64,000 bases of DNA from Shewanella kaireitica (GCF_023284045.1 NZ_JAKIKQ010000004.1:283097-347096); one strand, 5' to 3'; counted from the stretch's first letter, positions 46,916-56,742 are shown. Translations and numbers: made by a program. Notes: generated from the letters alone by a model not told the origin.

Positions 46916-49645
46916 GTGTTTAATAAGACTAAGAAACTCATCATGGCTAGTGCAACTGCTTTACTGCTATTAAGCGGTCAAGCTCAAGCTGCCATGCCAT
47001 CTCCTCAAATGATTGAGCAATTTAAAAACTTGCCAGCATCAGAGCAGCAACGTTTAGCAAAACAGTACGGCATTAGTCCTTCAATGCTTGGTGGTTCAAC
47101 GGCACAACAGCCGCTGGAAAATCCGCAAGTGGTTAATAGCCGCAGTGACACTAAACGTGACGCTGTTGAAGATAAGAGTAAAGAACTTACCTTTGAAGAT
47201 GATGCTGCGAAAACAAAACTACAACGTTTTGGTTATGACCTATTTGAAGGCGAGCCGACAACGTTTGCGCCGGTATCAGATGTTCCTGTCCCTAGTGAGT
47301 ACTTAGTCGGTCCAGGCGATAACATTAAGGTTCAGCTATACGGCAAAGAAAATAAAGAATACGACCTAGTGATAAACCGCGAAGGTGTTATTCAGTTTCC
47401 TGAACTTGGCCCCATTAGCGTTGCAGGTTTGAATTTTAGTGAGCTTAGAAAATCACTTTCTCAACGCATTAAAAAGCAGATGATTGGTATTCAATCGAAT
47501 ATCACCATGGGTGAGCTTCGCTCTATCCGTATCTTTGTCGCGGGTGATGCGTACAAGCCAGGTTCTTATACCGTTTCAAGCCTTTCTACTATCACGCAAG
47601 CGCTTTTTGTGGCGGGTGGCGTGAATGAAATTGGTTCATTGCGAAATATTCAAGTTAAGCGTGCAGGTAAATTAGTCGGTAACATGGATCTGTATGATCT
47701 ACTGTTACGTGGCGACGCTTCGGGTGATATGCGCCTTCGTTCTGGCGATGTGGTTTTTATACCGTCGGTTGGTGGATTAGTGAGTGTAACCGGCGAGGTT
47801 AGGCGTCCTGCTATCTACGAGCTTAAAAAGCACGAGACCATGGCTCAAGTAATAGAAATGGCCGCCGGTGTTAAACCAGGCGCTTACCCAAAGCGCAGTA
47901 GTGTTGAGCGTTTTAATAAAAACAGCCTTAGAACCATTGTAAATGTAGATCTTACCTCTACTGCGGGAAAAAACACTAAAGCACTTGCTGGAGATGTTAT
48001 TCGTGTTAAAAGTGCGACTTCACAATATGAAGATGCACTTACCGTAGTGGGTGCCGTAGTTAGACCTGGTAAATACCAGTGGTTTAAAGGGCAAAAGATT
48101 AGTGATCTTGTACCATCCATCTGGGGTGATTTGACCGTTTCTGCTGATTTAGAGTACGCCGTCATTGTTAGAGAGATAAAAAAGCAAGGCGATATTCAGG
48201 TTTATCAGTTCTCACCATCAAAAGCGATAAACGGCAAGGTGGCGTCACAGAACCTTACTCTTGAAGCTAGAGACAAAATTATCTTCTTTAACTTTAGCGA
48301 TATGGCACAAAATCGTTATGAGTTGAACAAATTAGTTAAAGAGCGAGTTAAAAAAGTTCAGTCATTGGCTGGTGACTCGTTAATTGGCAATGACCTATTT
48401 AAAGCGGGCTTTTCGCAACTAAACCAACAAAAATTTGCTGACCGCTCAGAACTTGGCGGTGTTGCTATCAATAGCAAAGCTGAAGAAACTGAAGCAACCG
48501 CGATTAAAGGTGAAGTCAACAAAATGTTGGTTAACCTTTTCGAAGATAGGGACCTAATCAAACTCAGTTCAGTGATGAATCGCGGTGAACTGCTTTACCC
48601 TGTGATTATGAAATTGAACAGCCAAGGGCGTGCAGGAACTGGCGTTCAAGCTGTAGCCGTAAATGGTAAAGTCAATAATCCAGGTATTTACCCATTGGCA
48701 GTGAATGCCAAGGTGAATGACCTAATCGTAGCCGCAGGTGGCTTAGAAGAAGGGGCGTATACCACGCGCGCTGAACTGACCAGTACTGTTACCACGGTTG
48801 ATGGCTCTTCAATTAGCCATAAAAATATTGCACTCGATTTAGCGTTGCAGGGCGACGCATCACAAAATCTATTATTGAAAGGTCGCGACATTCTCACCGT
48901 TATGACCACGCCAGATTGGCAGGAAAACAAGTCAGTAGAAATACGCGGCGAGGTTCGATTCCCAGGTACCTACAACATCCGCCGCGGTGAAACATTAGGT
49001 GATGTGTTAACTCGCGCAGGCGGGTTTACTAGCTACGCTTACCTACCATCTTCTGTATTTGTACGTGAATCAGTACGTCAGCAAGAGCAGTTAGAGATTA
49101 AAAAGCTTGCCGATCAACTGCGTCGTGATATTGCTACCCGCGGTGTATCAAAAGACGGCAATGTTATTAACTACTCTGATGCACAAATGATGCTTACCGA
49201 CCTTGAAACCATCAAGGCGGTTGGCCGTTTAGTGGTAGATTTATCTGCAATTTCTGTTGGCGTTAATCAAGCGGATCTGCAGTTAGAAGACAAAGACGTA
49301 CTTTACATTCCATCAACCAAGCAAACGATTGCAGTAATGGGCGAAGTACAACACGCAGCGACACATAGATTTAAAGAAGGTCAAACAGTTGACCAGTACC
49401 TAGCAATGTCTGGTGGCGCTCGAGAGCGTGCTGATGATGATAGAACTTATGTCATCAAGGCTAATGGTTCAGTAATGCTGCCAAACCGCTCAATGTGGTT
49501 TAGCGGTGAGTCAAGCCTACAACCTGGTGACACCATCATCGTGCCACTGGATACAGAGTACAAAGATAACCTAACGCTCTGGACCCAAGTCACCAGCATC
49601 ATATACAACACTGCAGTCGCATTCGCTACAGTCGCAAACTTGTAA
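46916..49645 (+). CDS. SLBB-domain polysaccharide export protein, Wza-like (909 aa)
   Basis: Predicted outer-membrane/periplasmic protein for export of surface polysaccharide. The signal peptide (about 1-25, ending AQAAM) has no lipobox. The Poly_export domain (about 125-205: VPSEYLVGPGDNIKVQLYG, INREGVIQFPELGPISVAGL) is followed by a series of SLBB beta-grasp domains with motifs of the type VTGEVRRPAIYELKKHETMAQVIEMAAGV, repeated to about residue 885. At 909 aa it is more than twice the length of E. coli Wza. The start is GTG, 7 nt after GGAG. Confidence 0.9.
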   Translation: MFNKTKKLIMASATALLLLSGQAQAAMPSPQMIEQFKNLPASEQQRLAKQYGISPSMLGGSTAQQPLENPQVVNSRSDTKRDAVEDKSKELTFEDDAAKTKLQRFGYDLFEGEPTTFAPVSDVPVPSEYLVGPGDNIKVQLYGKENKEYDLVINREGVIQFPELGPISVAGLNFSELRKSLSQRIKKQMIGIQSNITMGELRSIRIFVAGDAYKPGSYTVSSLSTITQALFVAGGVNEIGSLRNIQVKRAGKLVGNMDLYDLLLRGDASGDMRLRSGDVVFIPSVGGLVSVTGEVRRPAIYELKKHETMAQVIEMAAGVKPGAYPKRSSVERFNKNSLRTIVNVDLTSTAGKNTKALAGDVIRVKSATSQYEDALTVVGAVVRPGKYQWFKGQKISDLVPSIWGDLTVSADLEYAVIVREIKKQGDIQVYQFSPSKAINGKVASQNLTLEARDKIIFFNFSDMAQNRYELNKLVKERVKKVQSLAGDSLIGNDLFKAGFSQLNQQKFADRSELGGVAINSKAEETEATAIKGEVNKMLVNLFEDRDLIKLSSVMNRGELLYPVIMKLNSQGRAGTGVQAVAVNGKVNNPGIYPLAVNAKVNDLIVAAGGLEEGAYTTRAELTSTVTTVDGSSISHKNIALDLALQGDASQNLLLKGRDILTVMTTPDWQENKSVEIRGEVRFPGTYNIRRGETLGDVLTRAGGFTSYAYLPSSVFVRESVRQQEQLEIKKLADQLRRDIATRGVSKDGNVINYSDAQMMLTDLETIKAVGRLVVDLSAISVGVNQADLQLEDKDVLYIPSTKQTIAVMGEVQHAATHRFKEGQTVDQYLAMSGGARERADDDRTYVIKANGSVMLPNRSMWFSGESSLQPGDTIIVPLDTEYKDNLTLWTQVTSIIYNTAVAFATVANL

Positions 49646-49839
49646 GAAGAATCGAGATACGAGATCGCTTCGCTGCTAGAGCGGGCTTTGCCCTGCTATA
49701 AAAGCAAAAGCTGAAAGAAACTAGTTGTCCGCTTTCAGCATTTGCTTGTCTAGAATCTAGAAGGAGCGAAGCGACGCTCTAGCCGTGACGAAGTCACGAC
49801 CTAGAAGCGCAGCGCTCTGCCAAAGCTAAGGAGTAGCTA

Positions 49840-50217
49840 ATGCGATTCGAACAACTGGATGTTTGGAAAAGAGCCTCAAGATTGTCGTGCGAAATATATA
49901 AAGCCACAGAGAGCGTACAAAATTGGGGCTTTAAAGATCAAATTACACGCTCAGGTTTATCGGTGCCTTCGAATATTGCTGAAGGTGAAGAGCGTGAAAC
50001 TATCAAAGAGAAAGTACGCTTCTTGTATTATGCAAAAGGCTCACTCGGAGAGTTGGTTACCCAGCTGTACATTGGAATTGAAATCGGCTACCTAAATCGG
50101 CAGTCTTCGATGGATATGATAAAAGAAGCTAAAGAGTTAGCAAAAATCATAGGTTCTCTAATTAAAAATAAGGAATCACAGATTAAAGAAGAAAACGCTG
50201 ATTACAAAGTTGATTAA
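49840..50217 (+). CDS. Four-helix-bundle protein, S23/IVP family (125 aa)
   Basis: Member of the family first seen in 23S rRNA intervening sequences and common as single genes in polysaccharide loci; its function is unknown. The hallmarks are present: FEQLDVWKRASRLSCEIYKAT at the N-terminus, RSGLSVPSNIAEGEER in the middle and LGELVTQLYIGIEIGYL. A strong AAGGAG precedes the ATG. It interrupts the export-protein and wzz genes. A broken relative lies at 42697-42835. Confidence 0.9.
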   Translation: MRFEQLDVWKRASRLSCEIYKATESVQNWGFKDQITRSGLSVPSNIAEGEERETIKEKVRFLYYAKGSLGELVTQLYIGIEIGYLNRQSSMDMIKEAKELAKIIGSLIKNKESQIKEENADYKVD

Positions 50218-50307
50218 TTTACAGGCGAGAGCTTTTGAATCTTGCCCTTATAGCAGCGTAGCGATCTATCCGCGAAGCGTCCTAGAATCTCGAATCTGAA
50301 GAAAATA

Positions 50308-51270
50308 ATGACTAAAAATATACAACAAAACTACACTGATGCACAGTTTCCACAAACAGCACCGGACGACGAAATCGACCTCCGCGAACTCTTCTCGGTA
50401 ATCTGGCAAGGTAAATGGCTCATCATCGCCATTACAGCCGTTTTCGCTATCGGTGCAGTAGTATTCGCAATCATGCAACCCAATACCTACAAGTCTGAAG
50501 CCTTATTAGCTCCAGCAAGTGAGGAGCAGGGAGGCGGCTTAAGCGCACTGGCGGGGCAATTTGGTGGTTTAGCCAGTATGGCCGGCATTAACTTAGGTAG
50601 TGGCGGTGGAGTGGATAAAACTCAAATGGCCATCGAAGTTATGAAATCACGTCAGTTCGCCAGCCAATTCATTCAAAAGCACAACATACTTCCGGATCTG
50701 ATGGCTGTAGAAAAATGGAGTTTAAGCGACAATTCAATTATATACGACGCCGACTTATATGAGGCGGATACAAATAAGTGGGTGCGTGAAGTTAAAGCAC
50801 CCTTTAAACCAGAGCCATCTATGCAAGAGGCGTACAAAGAGTTTACCAAAGTTGTTTCTATCAACTCAGCTAAAGATACTGGCATGGTAACAGTCTCTGT
50901 AGAGCATTTCTCTCCTGCTATCGCGCAACAATGGGTAACATGGCTTGTTGAAGATATTAACAAAGTCATGAAAGAGCGTGATGTAGCAGAAGCAAATCGA
51001 AGCAGTGAGTTTTTAAACAAGCAAATAGCACTTACTAACGTCGCCGATATTCGTTCAATTCTTTACAAGCTTATTGAAGAGCAAGCCAAAACCATTATGT
51101 TTGCTGAAGTCCGTGATGAATATGTATTTAAAACTATCGATCCAGCATTGGTCCCAGAAGAAAAAGCGGGCCCTAAACGCGCGTTAATTTGCGTATTAGG
51201 TACAATGCTTGGCGGTATGTTAGCTGTCATGATTGTGCTAATAAGGCATTTCGTTAAGAAAGAAGATTAG
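50308..51270 (+). CDS. wzz: Wzz-type polysaccharide chain length determinant (320 aa)
   Basis: Polysaccharide co-polymerase of the inner membrane that sets O-antigen chain length. The N-terminal cytoplasmic stretch is EIDLRELFSVIWQGKW, the first membrane helix is at about 34-54 and a large periplasmic coiled region is at about 60-285. The C-terminal Wzz motif (KAGPKRALICVLGTMLGGMLAVMIVLI) includes the second helix. There is no kinase domain, so it is Wzz rather than Wzc. Confidence 0.92.
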   Translation: MTKNIQQNYTDAQFPQTAPDDEIDLRELFSVIWQGKWLIIAITAVFAIGAVVFAIMQPNTYKSEALLAPASEEQGGGLSALAGQFGGLASMAGINLGSGGGVDKTQMAIEVMKSRQFASQFIQKHNILPDLMAVEKWSLSDNSIIYDADLYEADTNKWVREVKAPFKPEPSMQEAYKEFTKVVSINSAKDTGMVTVSVEHFSPAIAQQWVTWLVEDINKVMKERDVAEANRSSEFLNKQIALTNVADIRSILYKLIEEQAKTIMFAEVRDEYVFKTIDPALVPEEKAGPKRALICVLGTMLGGMLAVMIVLIRHFVKKED

Positions 51271-51460
51271 AAATATAAAGTTTTTAGGCCTATTGGAACC
51301 TTTTAAAGAAAAACAGTGGAACCTTGGTTTTAAAGGGGATAGCGGCAATGTCGCTGTCTCAAAATGGATTTAAGGTGTCTCAGCATGGTTTTGAAGGTTG
51401 AGGTGTGAAAGTGTACAAATTAATTTAAATTTTGATATCAAACATATTTAGGATAAATAA

Positions 51461-52474
51461 ATGTTAAATAATAAGACTGTTTTGATCACTGGTGGCACAG
51501 GTTCATTTGGTAAACAATTCATAAAAACCATCCTTGAATGCTATCAAGATGTGAAGAAAATTATCATCTATTCACGTGATGAACTAAAGCAATTTGACAT
51601 CCGTCAAGACTATCCTCAGAAAGATTATCCACAATTACGTTTTTTTATCGGTGATGTACGTGATCAAAATCGTATGACCCAAGCGTGTGAAGGTGTAGAT
51701 GTTATTATTCATGCAGCAGCCATTAAACAGGTAGATACTGCAGAATATAACCCAACAGAATGTATTCGTACTAATATTGATGGTGCAGAAAATGTTATTC
51801 AAGCAGCTCTTCGCTGCGGTGTTCATGATGTAGTTGCACTATCAACTGATAAAGCGTGCGCACCAATTAACCTATATGGTGCAACAAAGTTAGCATCTGA
51901 TAAATTATTTGCTGCGGCGAATAACATTAGAGGTTCAAAAGATATTCGTTTTAGTGTTGTGCGTTATGGCAACGTGATGGGCTCGCGTGGTTCGGTTATT
52001 CCATTCTTCATGAAGAAAAAAGAAGAAGGGTTACTGCCTATTACTCATGAAGAGATGACTCGTTTTAATATCTCTTTGCAAGACGGCGTAAATATGGTGA
52101 TGTATGCGCTTGAAAACCACCTTGGTGGTGAAATCTTCATTCCTAAAATTCCATCGTACAAGATTTTAGATATTGCTCAAGCAATCGCGCCTGAATGTAA
52201 AACTAAAGTTGTTGGGATTCGTCCTGGCGAGAAACTACATGAAGAGATGATCACGGATACAGACTCGCTGAATACCATCGACTTAGGTAAATACTATGCA
52301 ATTCTACCTTCAGTGTCGTTTACCTATACTGAAGCGGAATATATGCAACACCATAAAGCACAAAAAGTCCCATTTGGATTCAAATATAATTCAGGGACTA
52401 ATACTGAATGGGAAACTATCGAAGGACTACGCGAGTTGATCGTAGAGCACGTAGACCCTAACTTCGCTGTTTAA
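51461..52474 (+). CDS. pseB: UDP-GlcNAc 4,6-dehydratase (inverting) PseB (337 aa)
   Basis: First step of CMP-pseudaminic acid synthesis: UDP-GlcNAc to UDP-2-acetamido-2,6-dideoxy-beta-L-arabino-hexos-4-ulose. It is an extended SDR with the NAD-binding TGGTGSFG near the N-terminus. The active-site region STDKACAPINLYGATK carries the Asp-Lys pair and the YxxxK motif. The length and the RDELKQFDIRQDY segment are typical of PseB rather than of the membrane-bound retaining enzymes. AGGA lies 6-7 nt before the ATG. Confidence 0.95.
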   Translation: MLNNKTVLITGGTGSFGKQFIKTILECYQDVKKIIIYSRDELKQFDIRQDYPQKDYPQLRFFIGDVRDQNRMTQACEGVDVIIHAAAIKQVDTAEYNPTECIRTNIDGAENVIQAALRCGVHDVVALSTDKACAPINLYGATKLASDKLFAAANNIRGSKDIRFSVVRYGNVMGSRGSVIPFFMKKKEEGLLPITHEEMTRFNISLQDGVNMVMYALENHLGGEIFIPKIPSYKILDIAQAIAPECKTKVVGIRPGEKLHEEMITDTDSLNTIDLGKYYAILPSVSFTYTEAEYMQHHKAQKVPFGFKYNSGTNTEWETIEGLRELIVEHVDPNFAV

Positions 52475-52496
52475 TATTGAGTCGTAGAGATAAATT

Positions 52497-53657
52497 ATGA
52501 TCCCTTATGGTAAGCAAGAAATTATCCAGCAAGACATTGATGCCGTGGTGCAGGTTTTACAGTCTGATTTCTTGACTCAAGGTCCGCAGGTTCCTGCTTT
52601 TGAAGCTGCATTAAAAGCGCATACTAGTGCTGAATTTGCTTTGGCAGTTAATAGTGCAACGTCTGCTTTACATATCGCTTGTTTAGCACTTGGTCTAGGT
52701 CGGGGTGACATACTATGGACCACTCCAGTGACATTCGTAGCATCAGCAAACTGTGGTTTATATTGTGGTGCAAGTGTCGACTTTGTTGATATTGACCCGC
52801 AAACCTACAACATGAGCGCGAGTGCATTAGAAGCGAAGCTTGTTCAAGCGAAAGAGACTAACGCTTTACCAAAGGTGATCATACCGGTTCACTTATGTGG
52901 GCAAGCGTGTGATATGAAAAAAATCCATGCTCTATCGAAAGAGTATGGATTTAAAATCATTGAAGATGCCTCGCACGCTATCGGTGGGCGCTATCTTGAC
53001 GCGCCAATCGGTAGCTGTGAATATTCGGATATCACTGTCTTTAGTTTTCATCCAGTGAAAATTGTTACCACAGCAGAAGGTGGGGCTGCGATGACCAACA
53101 GCCAAGAACTTGCGGATAAAATGGCACTTTATCGCAGTCACGGCATTACGCGTGATGTGGATAAAATGGTAAATGAGTCTCATGGAGGCTGGTATTACGA
53201 GCAAATCGATCTTGGCTTTAATTATCGTATGACTGAATTGCAAGCTGCATTAGGTGTGTCGCAGATGCAACGCTTAGATAATTTTGTCGCTGATCGTCAC
53301 CGTCTTGCTGAGCGTTACAATCAATTATTGAGCCGCTTGCCAATAAGCTTACCATATCAATTAGAAGGTACCTATTCAGGGTTGCATTTGTATGTCATTC
53401 GTTTGCAATTAGAGACTATTTCAAAAACACATCGTGAAATTTTTGAAGCATTGCGCGAAAATGGTATTGGGGTTAACTTGCATTATATCCCCGTTCATAC
53501 TCAGCCTTACTACCAAAAAATGGGTTTCAAATTTGGGGACTTCCCTCAAGCTGAGGCTTATTATCAAGAAGCGATTTCACTACCTATGTTTCATTTGATG
53601 AGTTATGTGCAACAAGATGAAGTAGTTCGCGTACTAACTTCAGTATTAAAGGGATAA
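52497..53657 (+). CDS. pseC: PseC aminotransferase (386 aa)
   Basis: PLP enzyme that aminates C4 of the PseB product. It is a DegT/DnrJ/EryC1 fold, with IIEDASHAIGGRY holding the cofactor Asp and the Schiff-base Lys in FSFHPVKIVTTAEGG. The start IPYGKQEIIQQDIDAVVQVLQSD and the following VNSATSALHIACLALG are characteristic of PseC. It is 22 nt after pseB and 2 nt before pseF. Confidence 0.95.
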   Translation: MIPYGKQEIIQQDIDAVVQVLQSDFLTQGPQVPAFEAALKAHTSAEFALAVNSATSALHIACLALGLGRGDILWTTPVTFVASANCGLYCGASVDFVDIDPQTYNMSASALEAKLVQAKETNALPKVIIPVHLCGQACDMKKIHALSKEYGFKIIEDASHAIGGRYLDAPIGSCEYSDITVFSFHPVKIVTTAEGGAAMTNSQELADKMALYRSHGITRDVDKMVNESHGGWYYEQIDLGFNYRMTELQAALGVSQMQRLDNFVADRHRLAERYNQLLSRLPISLPYQLEGTYSGLHLYVIRLQLETISKTHREIFEALRENGIGVNLHYIPVHTQPYYQKMGFKFGDFPQAEAYYQEAISLPMFHLMSYVQQDEVVRVLTSVLKG

Positions 53658-53659
53658 GC

Positions 53660-54346
53660 ATGAAAATTGCGATTATTCCAGCGCGTGGTGGAAGTAAACG
53701 AATACCACGGAAAAACATTAAACTTTTTCATGGTAAGCCAATGATTGCATACTCAATTGATGCAGCATTAGCATCTGGCTGTTTTGACAAAGTGATCGTC
53801 TCTACTGACGACCAAGAAATTGCTGATGTTGCATTAGAGTATGGCGCGGAAGTACCATTTTTACGTCCTGAAGATATTTCAGACGATTATGCAACGACTA
53901 TCGATGTAATCCAGCACGCAATGCAAGAGCTCAAGCTAAACGCCGAAGATAAAATATGTTGTATTTATGCAACGGCACCATTTATCGAAGTTAACCAGTT
54001 GTTAAGTGGATTAAAATTGCTGGAAGATCATCAATTGGATTATTCCTATAGTGCTACGGAGTTTTCATTTCCTATACAGCGAGCTTTCTATCTAAATGAT
54101 TCTGGAAAGGTTGAAATGTTTTACTCTGATCATTTTAATACTCGTTCTCAAGATTTAACTAAAGCATATCACGATGCTGGGCAGTTTTATTGGGGTACTT
54201 ATGAAGCTTATAAGAAAGGAACACCATTTTTTTCCGCAAATACAATACCTGTAATTTTAGATATATCAAAAGTTCAAGATATCGATACTCCTTCTGATTG
54301 GAAACGTGCAGAGTTAATTTTTAATTTAAATTTAACAAAAAAATAG
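53660..54346 (+). CDS. pseF: Pseudaminic acid cytidylyltransferase PseF (228 aa)
   Basis: Activates pseudaminic acid (or its derivative) with CTP. The N-terminal nucleotide-binding motif IIPARGGSKRIPRKNIK is intact. Further family motifs are STDDQEIADVALEYGAEVPFLRP and GQFYWGTYEAY. It follows pseC with a 2-nt gap, so translation is probably coupled. From about 54000 onward the DNA becomes noticeably more AT-rich. Confidence 0.95.
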   Translation: MKIAIIPARGGSKRIPRKNIKLFHGKPMIAYSIDAALASGCFDKVIVSTDDQEIADVALEYGAEVPFLRPEDISDDYATTIDVIQHAMQELKLNAEDKICCIYATAPFIEVNQLLSGLKLLEDHQLDYSYSATEFSFPIQRAFYLNDSGKVEMFYSDHFNTRSQDLTKAYHDAGQFYWGTYEAYKKGTPFFSANTIPVILDISKVQDIDTPSDWKRAELIFNLNLTKK

Positions 54347-54357
54347 GTTTATTGCAT

Positions 54358-55449
54358 ATGCTAACAATAGCAATTAGGGTTGATTCATCACATCAAATAG
54401 GTATTGGACATGTGATGCGATGCTTAACTCTAGCTCAAGAAATAAATCAGCAAACATGCGCTAGAATAGTTTTCATATCCAGAGAATCTGAAGGCAGCAT
54501 TGCAGCCAAAATTGTAGATGAAGGGTTTGAATATTTTGAATTGAGTTCAGGTATTGACAATGCATCATCACATTTACAACATGGGCAGTGGCTGAGAAAT
54601 AGCCAAGAAAAAGATGCCAGTGAGTTTCAGGCTATTTTAAATTATAACGGTATCAATGGTTTGGATCTTGTGATTGTGGACCACTATGGTATTGATCAAC
54701 ATTGGCATAAATTAGTCCGTCAATTTAGTTCAAAAATATTTGCTATTGATGATTTGGGTGATCGTTATTTAGACTGTGAATACCTGCTTGATCAGACGTT
54801 TGGTTGCAATCCAGAAAAATACAGTGCTTTAGTTAAACCGGATTGCACATTATTTTTGGGTACCAAATATGCACTTTTAAGGCCCGAGTTTCAAAAGGTG
54901 CAGCCCGCTCAAACTAATGATAGAACACTGCTGCTTATGTTTGGTGGTACAGACCCCGATAACTTGACAGTACAAGCATTGAACATCGTTTCACAAATGG
55001 CATCTGTGAATAAAATTATTGTTGTTATGAATGGGACTGCAAAACATTTACATGCAGTGACAGAATATTGCTTACTAAATAAAAATATTAGTTTGCATGT
55101 ATCACCAAAAAATATAGCAGGGTTAATGCAGCAAGCAAATTTAGCTGTTGGTGCTGCTGGCACCACCTCATGGGAGCGCTGTGCAGCGGGCTTGCCCGCG
55201 GTTGTGATTATACAGGCAATTAATCAACGCGAAATCGCGTTTAATTTAAGCGGTGCAGGTGTTATAAGTTATATGGAAGCCGAAAGCGTAACTGATGATT
55301 TACAACATCAAATTGAAGCTTGGTTTAAGTTACTTTCTAGTGACAATGATATTGTAGAAAAATGTCAAAAAATATGTGATGGCACAGGTACAAGTAAAGT
55401 AGTAAAGGCAATGATAAATGATAGAAAATATTACTGTTTTAGTGGATAA
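54358..55449 (+). CDS. pseG: UDP-sugar hydrolase PseG (363 aa)
   Basis: Removes UDP from the 2,4-diamido-trideoxy-altrose intermediate. It has a GT-B like fold, with N-terminal RVDSSHQIGIGHVMRCLTLA carrying the catalytic His, and LMFGGTDPDN and VGAAGTTSWERCAAGLPAVV in the C-terminal nucleotide-binding half. ATG 54358 is used; TTG 54352, two codons earlier, is possible. The 3' end overlaps the next gene by 32 nt. No PseH domain is fused to it, unlike in some species. Confidence 0.93.
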   Translation: MLTIAIRVDSSHQIGIGHVMRCLTLAQEINQQTCARIVFISRESEGSIAAKIVDEGFEYFELSSGIDNASSHLQHGQWLRNSQEKDASEFQAILNYNGINGLDLVIVDHYGIDQHWHKLVRQFSSKIFAIDDLGDRYLDCEYLLDQTFGCNPEKYSALVKPDCTLFLGTKYALLRPEFQKVQPAQTNDRTLLLMFGGTDPDNLTVQALNIVSQMASVNKIIVVMNGTAKHLHAVTEYCLLNKNISLHVSPKNIAGLMQQANLAVGAAGTTSWERCAAGLPAVVIIQAINQREIAFNLSGAGVISYMEAESVTDDLQHQIEAWFKLLSSDNDIVEKCQKICDGTGTSKVVKAMINDRKYYCFSG

Positions 55450-56059
55450 CGATTCATGGATTTTACCCTACGCTAAAGACCTTGTTGATGAGCTAAATAA
55501 GCTTGATAAAAATGCAACGTTGGCTCAACATCATGATGCGGTAAACGCTGGAGATGTTTGCTTTTTTCTCGGTTGTACAAAAATTGCAGCGCCGAGTTTA
55601 CTCAGTAAAAATAAATTTAATCTTGTTGTGCATGAAAGTGCCTTGCCGCAAGGAAAAGGTTTTGCGCCCATTGCGTGGCAAATCTTGGAAGGACAAAATG
55701 AAATACCTGTTTGTTTAATTGAAGCTTGTGATGATGTTGACGCTGGTGATATTTGGCTGACCGATACAATTACACTAAATGGTACAGAATTAGCCTGTGA
55801 GTGGCGAGAACTGCAAGGCCTTATTTCAATTAAATTGGCAGTGAGATTTGTTAATGAATTTGGCTCTCTTGTGCCTAAAAAACAGACGGGCCAAGTAAGT
55901 TTTTATCCGCGTAGACGCGCTAGTGACAGTGAGTTAGATGTGAGCAAAACATTAGCAGAGTTAATACCGTTGTTACGAACGGTTGATAATGAGGATTATC
56001 CGGCATTTTTCGAACATGAAGGGTGTAAATACAAGTTAGAGATCAGTAAATATGAATAG
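55418..56059 (+). CDS. Formyltransferase-fold protein 1 in the pse operon (213 aa)
   Basis: Related to the N-terminal domain of methionyl-tRNA and sugar formyltransferases. The core reads NLVVHESALPQGKGFAPIAWQILEG, followed by DDVDAGDIWL, which holds the catalytic His and Asp regions. The Asn that stands two residues before the His in Fmt and ArnA is Val here. It has no C-terminal tRNA-binding domain. It overlaps pseG by 32 nt and the next gene by 8 nt, so it is integral to the operon. Its place suggests an acyl or formyl transfer to the 4-amino group of the PseC product in place of PseH; this is inference. Confidence 0.8.
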   Translation: MIENITVLVDNDSWILPYAKDLVDELNKLDKNATLAQHHDAVNAGDVCFFLGCTKIAAPSLLSKNKFNLVVHESALPQGKGFAPIAWQILEGQNEIPVCLIEACDDVDAGDIWLTDTITLNGTELACEWRELQGLISIKLAVRFVNEFGSLVPKKQTGQVSFYPRRRASDSELDVSKTLAELIPLLRTVDNEDYPAFFEHEGCKYKLEISKYE

Positions 56060-56732
56060 CTACGTTGTTGCAACAATTAAAGAATGGAACATTTCGCAGT
56101 TTGAAAAAAGAGTCGGTGGCTATGCTGGTGAATGGTTTTTAATGAACTCAAGGAGTGAGTTAACCATTGAAAACCTAAGGAAAATAAATCCAAAATACAT
56201 ATTTTTTCCACACTGGAGTTGGATTGTTCCAGATGCTATTTTAAAAGAATTTAACTGCGTTTGTTTTCATATGACGGATGTGCCATATGGTCGAGGAGGC
56301 AGTCCGCTGCAAAATTTGATCATTAGAGGTCATCAAAAGACCAAATTAACGGCGTTAAAAATGGCAAACGAATTAGATGCTGGGCCTGTTTATTTGAAAA
56401 ATGAACTTTGTTTAACCGGTAGTGCGGCTGAAATTTTCCTGCGAAGTTCAAGTTTAACTTTTGATATGATAGAGCACATTGTCAAACGGGAACCAAACCC
56501 TGTGCCGCAACAAGGCAATGTCACTGAGTTTCCAAGACGCACACCAGCACAAAGTTTGTTAACGCCAGAGTTAAATTTAGAAGGTTTTTATAATACAGTG
56601 CGTATGTTAGATGCAGACACTTACCCAAAAGCATATTTAAATTTAGGGAATTTGAAGTTAGAGTTCTCGGGTGTTTCTAAAATTGGAAGTGAATTAGAAG
56701 CAACGGTTAGGGTCATTAAAGAAAGTGAATAA
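56052..56732 (+). CDS. Formyltransferase-fold protein 2 in the pse operon (226 aa)
   Basis: A second, divergent formyltransferase-type protein, not a recent copy of the first. The core is CVCFHMTDVPYGRGGSPLQNLIIRG with DAGPVYLK downstream, matching the HxSLLP...RG..P and DxG motifs. The catalytic Asn position is Cys. A C-terminal strand region (about 165-226) has a counterpart in protein 1 (both contain an FPRR/YPRR motif and DADTYP/DNEDYP). It overlaps its neighbours on both sides. The substrate is unknown; a second acylation or formylation site on the nonulosonic acid precursor is possible. Confidence 0.8.
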   Translation: MNSYVVATIKEWNISQFEKRVGGYAGEWFLMNSRSELTIENLRKINPKYIFFPHWSWIVPDAILKEFNCVCFHMTDVPYGRGGSPLQNLIIRGHQKTKLTALKMANELDAGPVYLKNELCLTGSAAEIFLRSSSLTFDMIEHIVKREPNPVPQQGNVTEFPRRTPAQSLLTPELNLEGFYNTVRMLDADTYPKAYLNLGNLKLEFSGVSKIGSELEATVRVIKESE

Positions 56733-56742
56733 AGTGAATAAC

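Noticed and set aside
55418..56059. True methionyl-tRNA formyltransferase
   Set aside because: Too short, no C-terminal tRNA-binding domain, catalytic Asn missing, and embedded in the pse operon.
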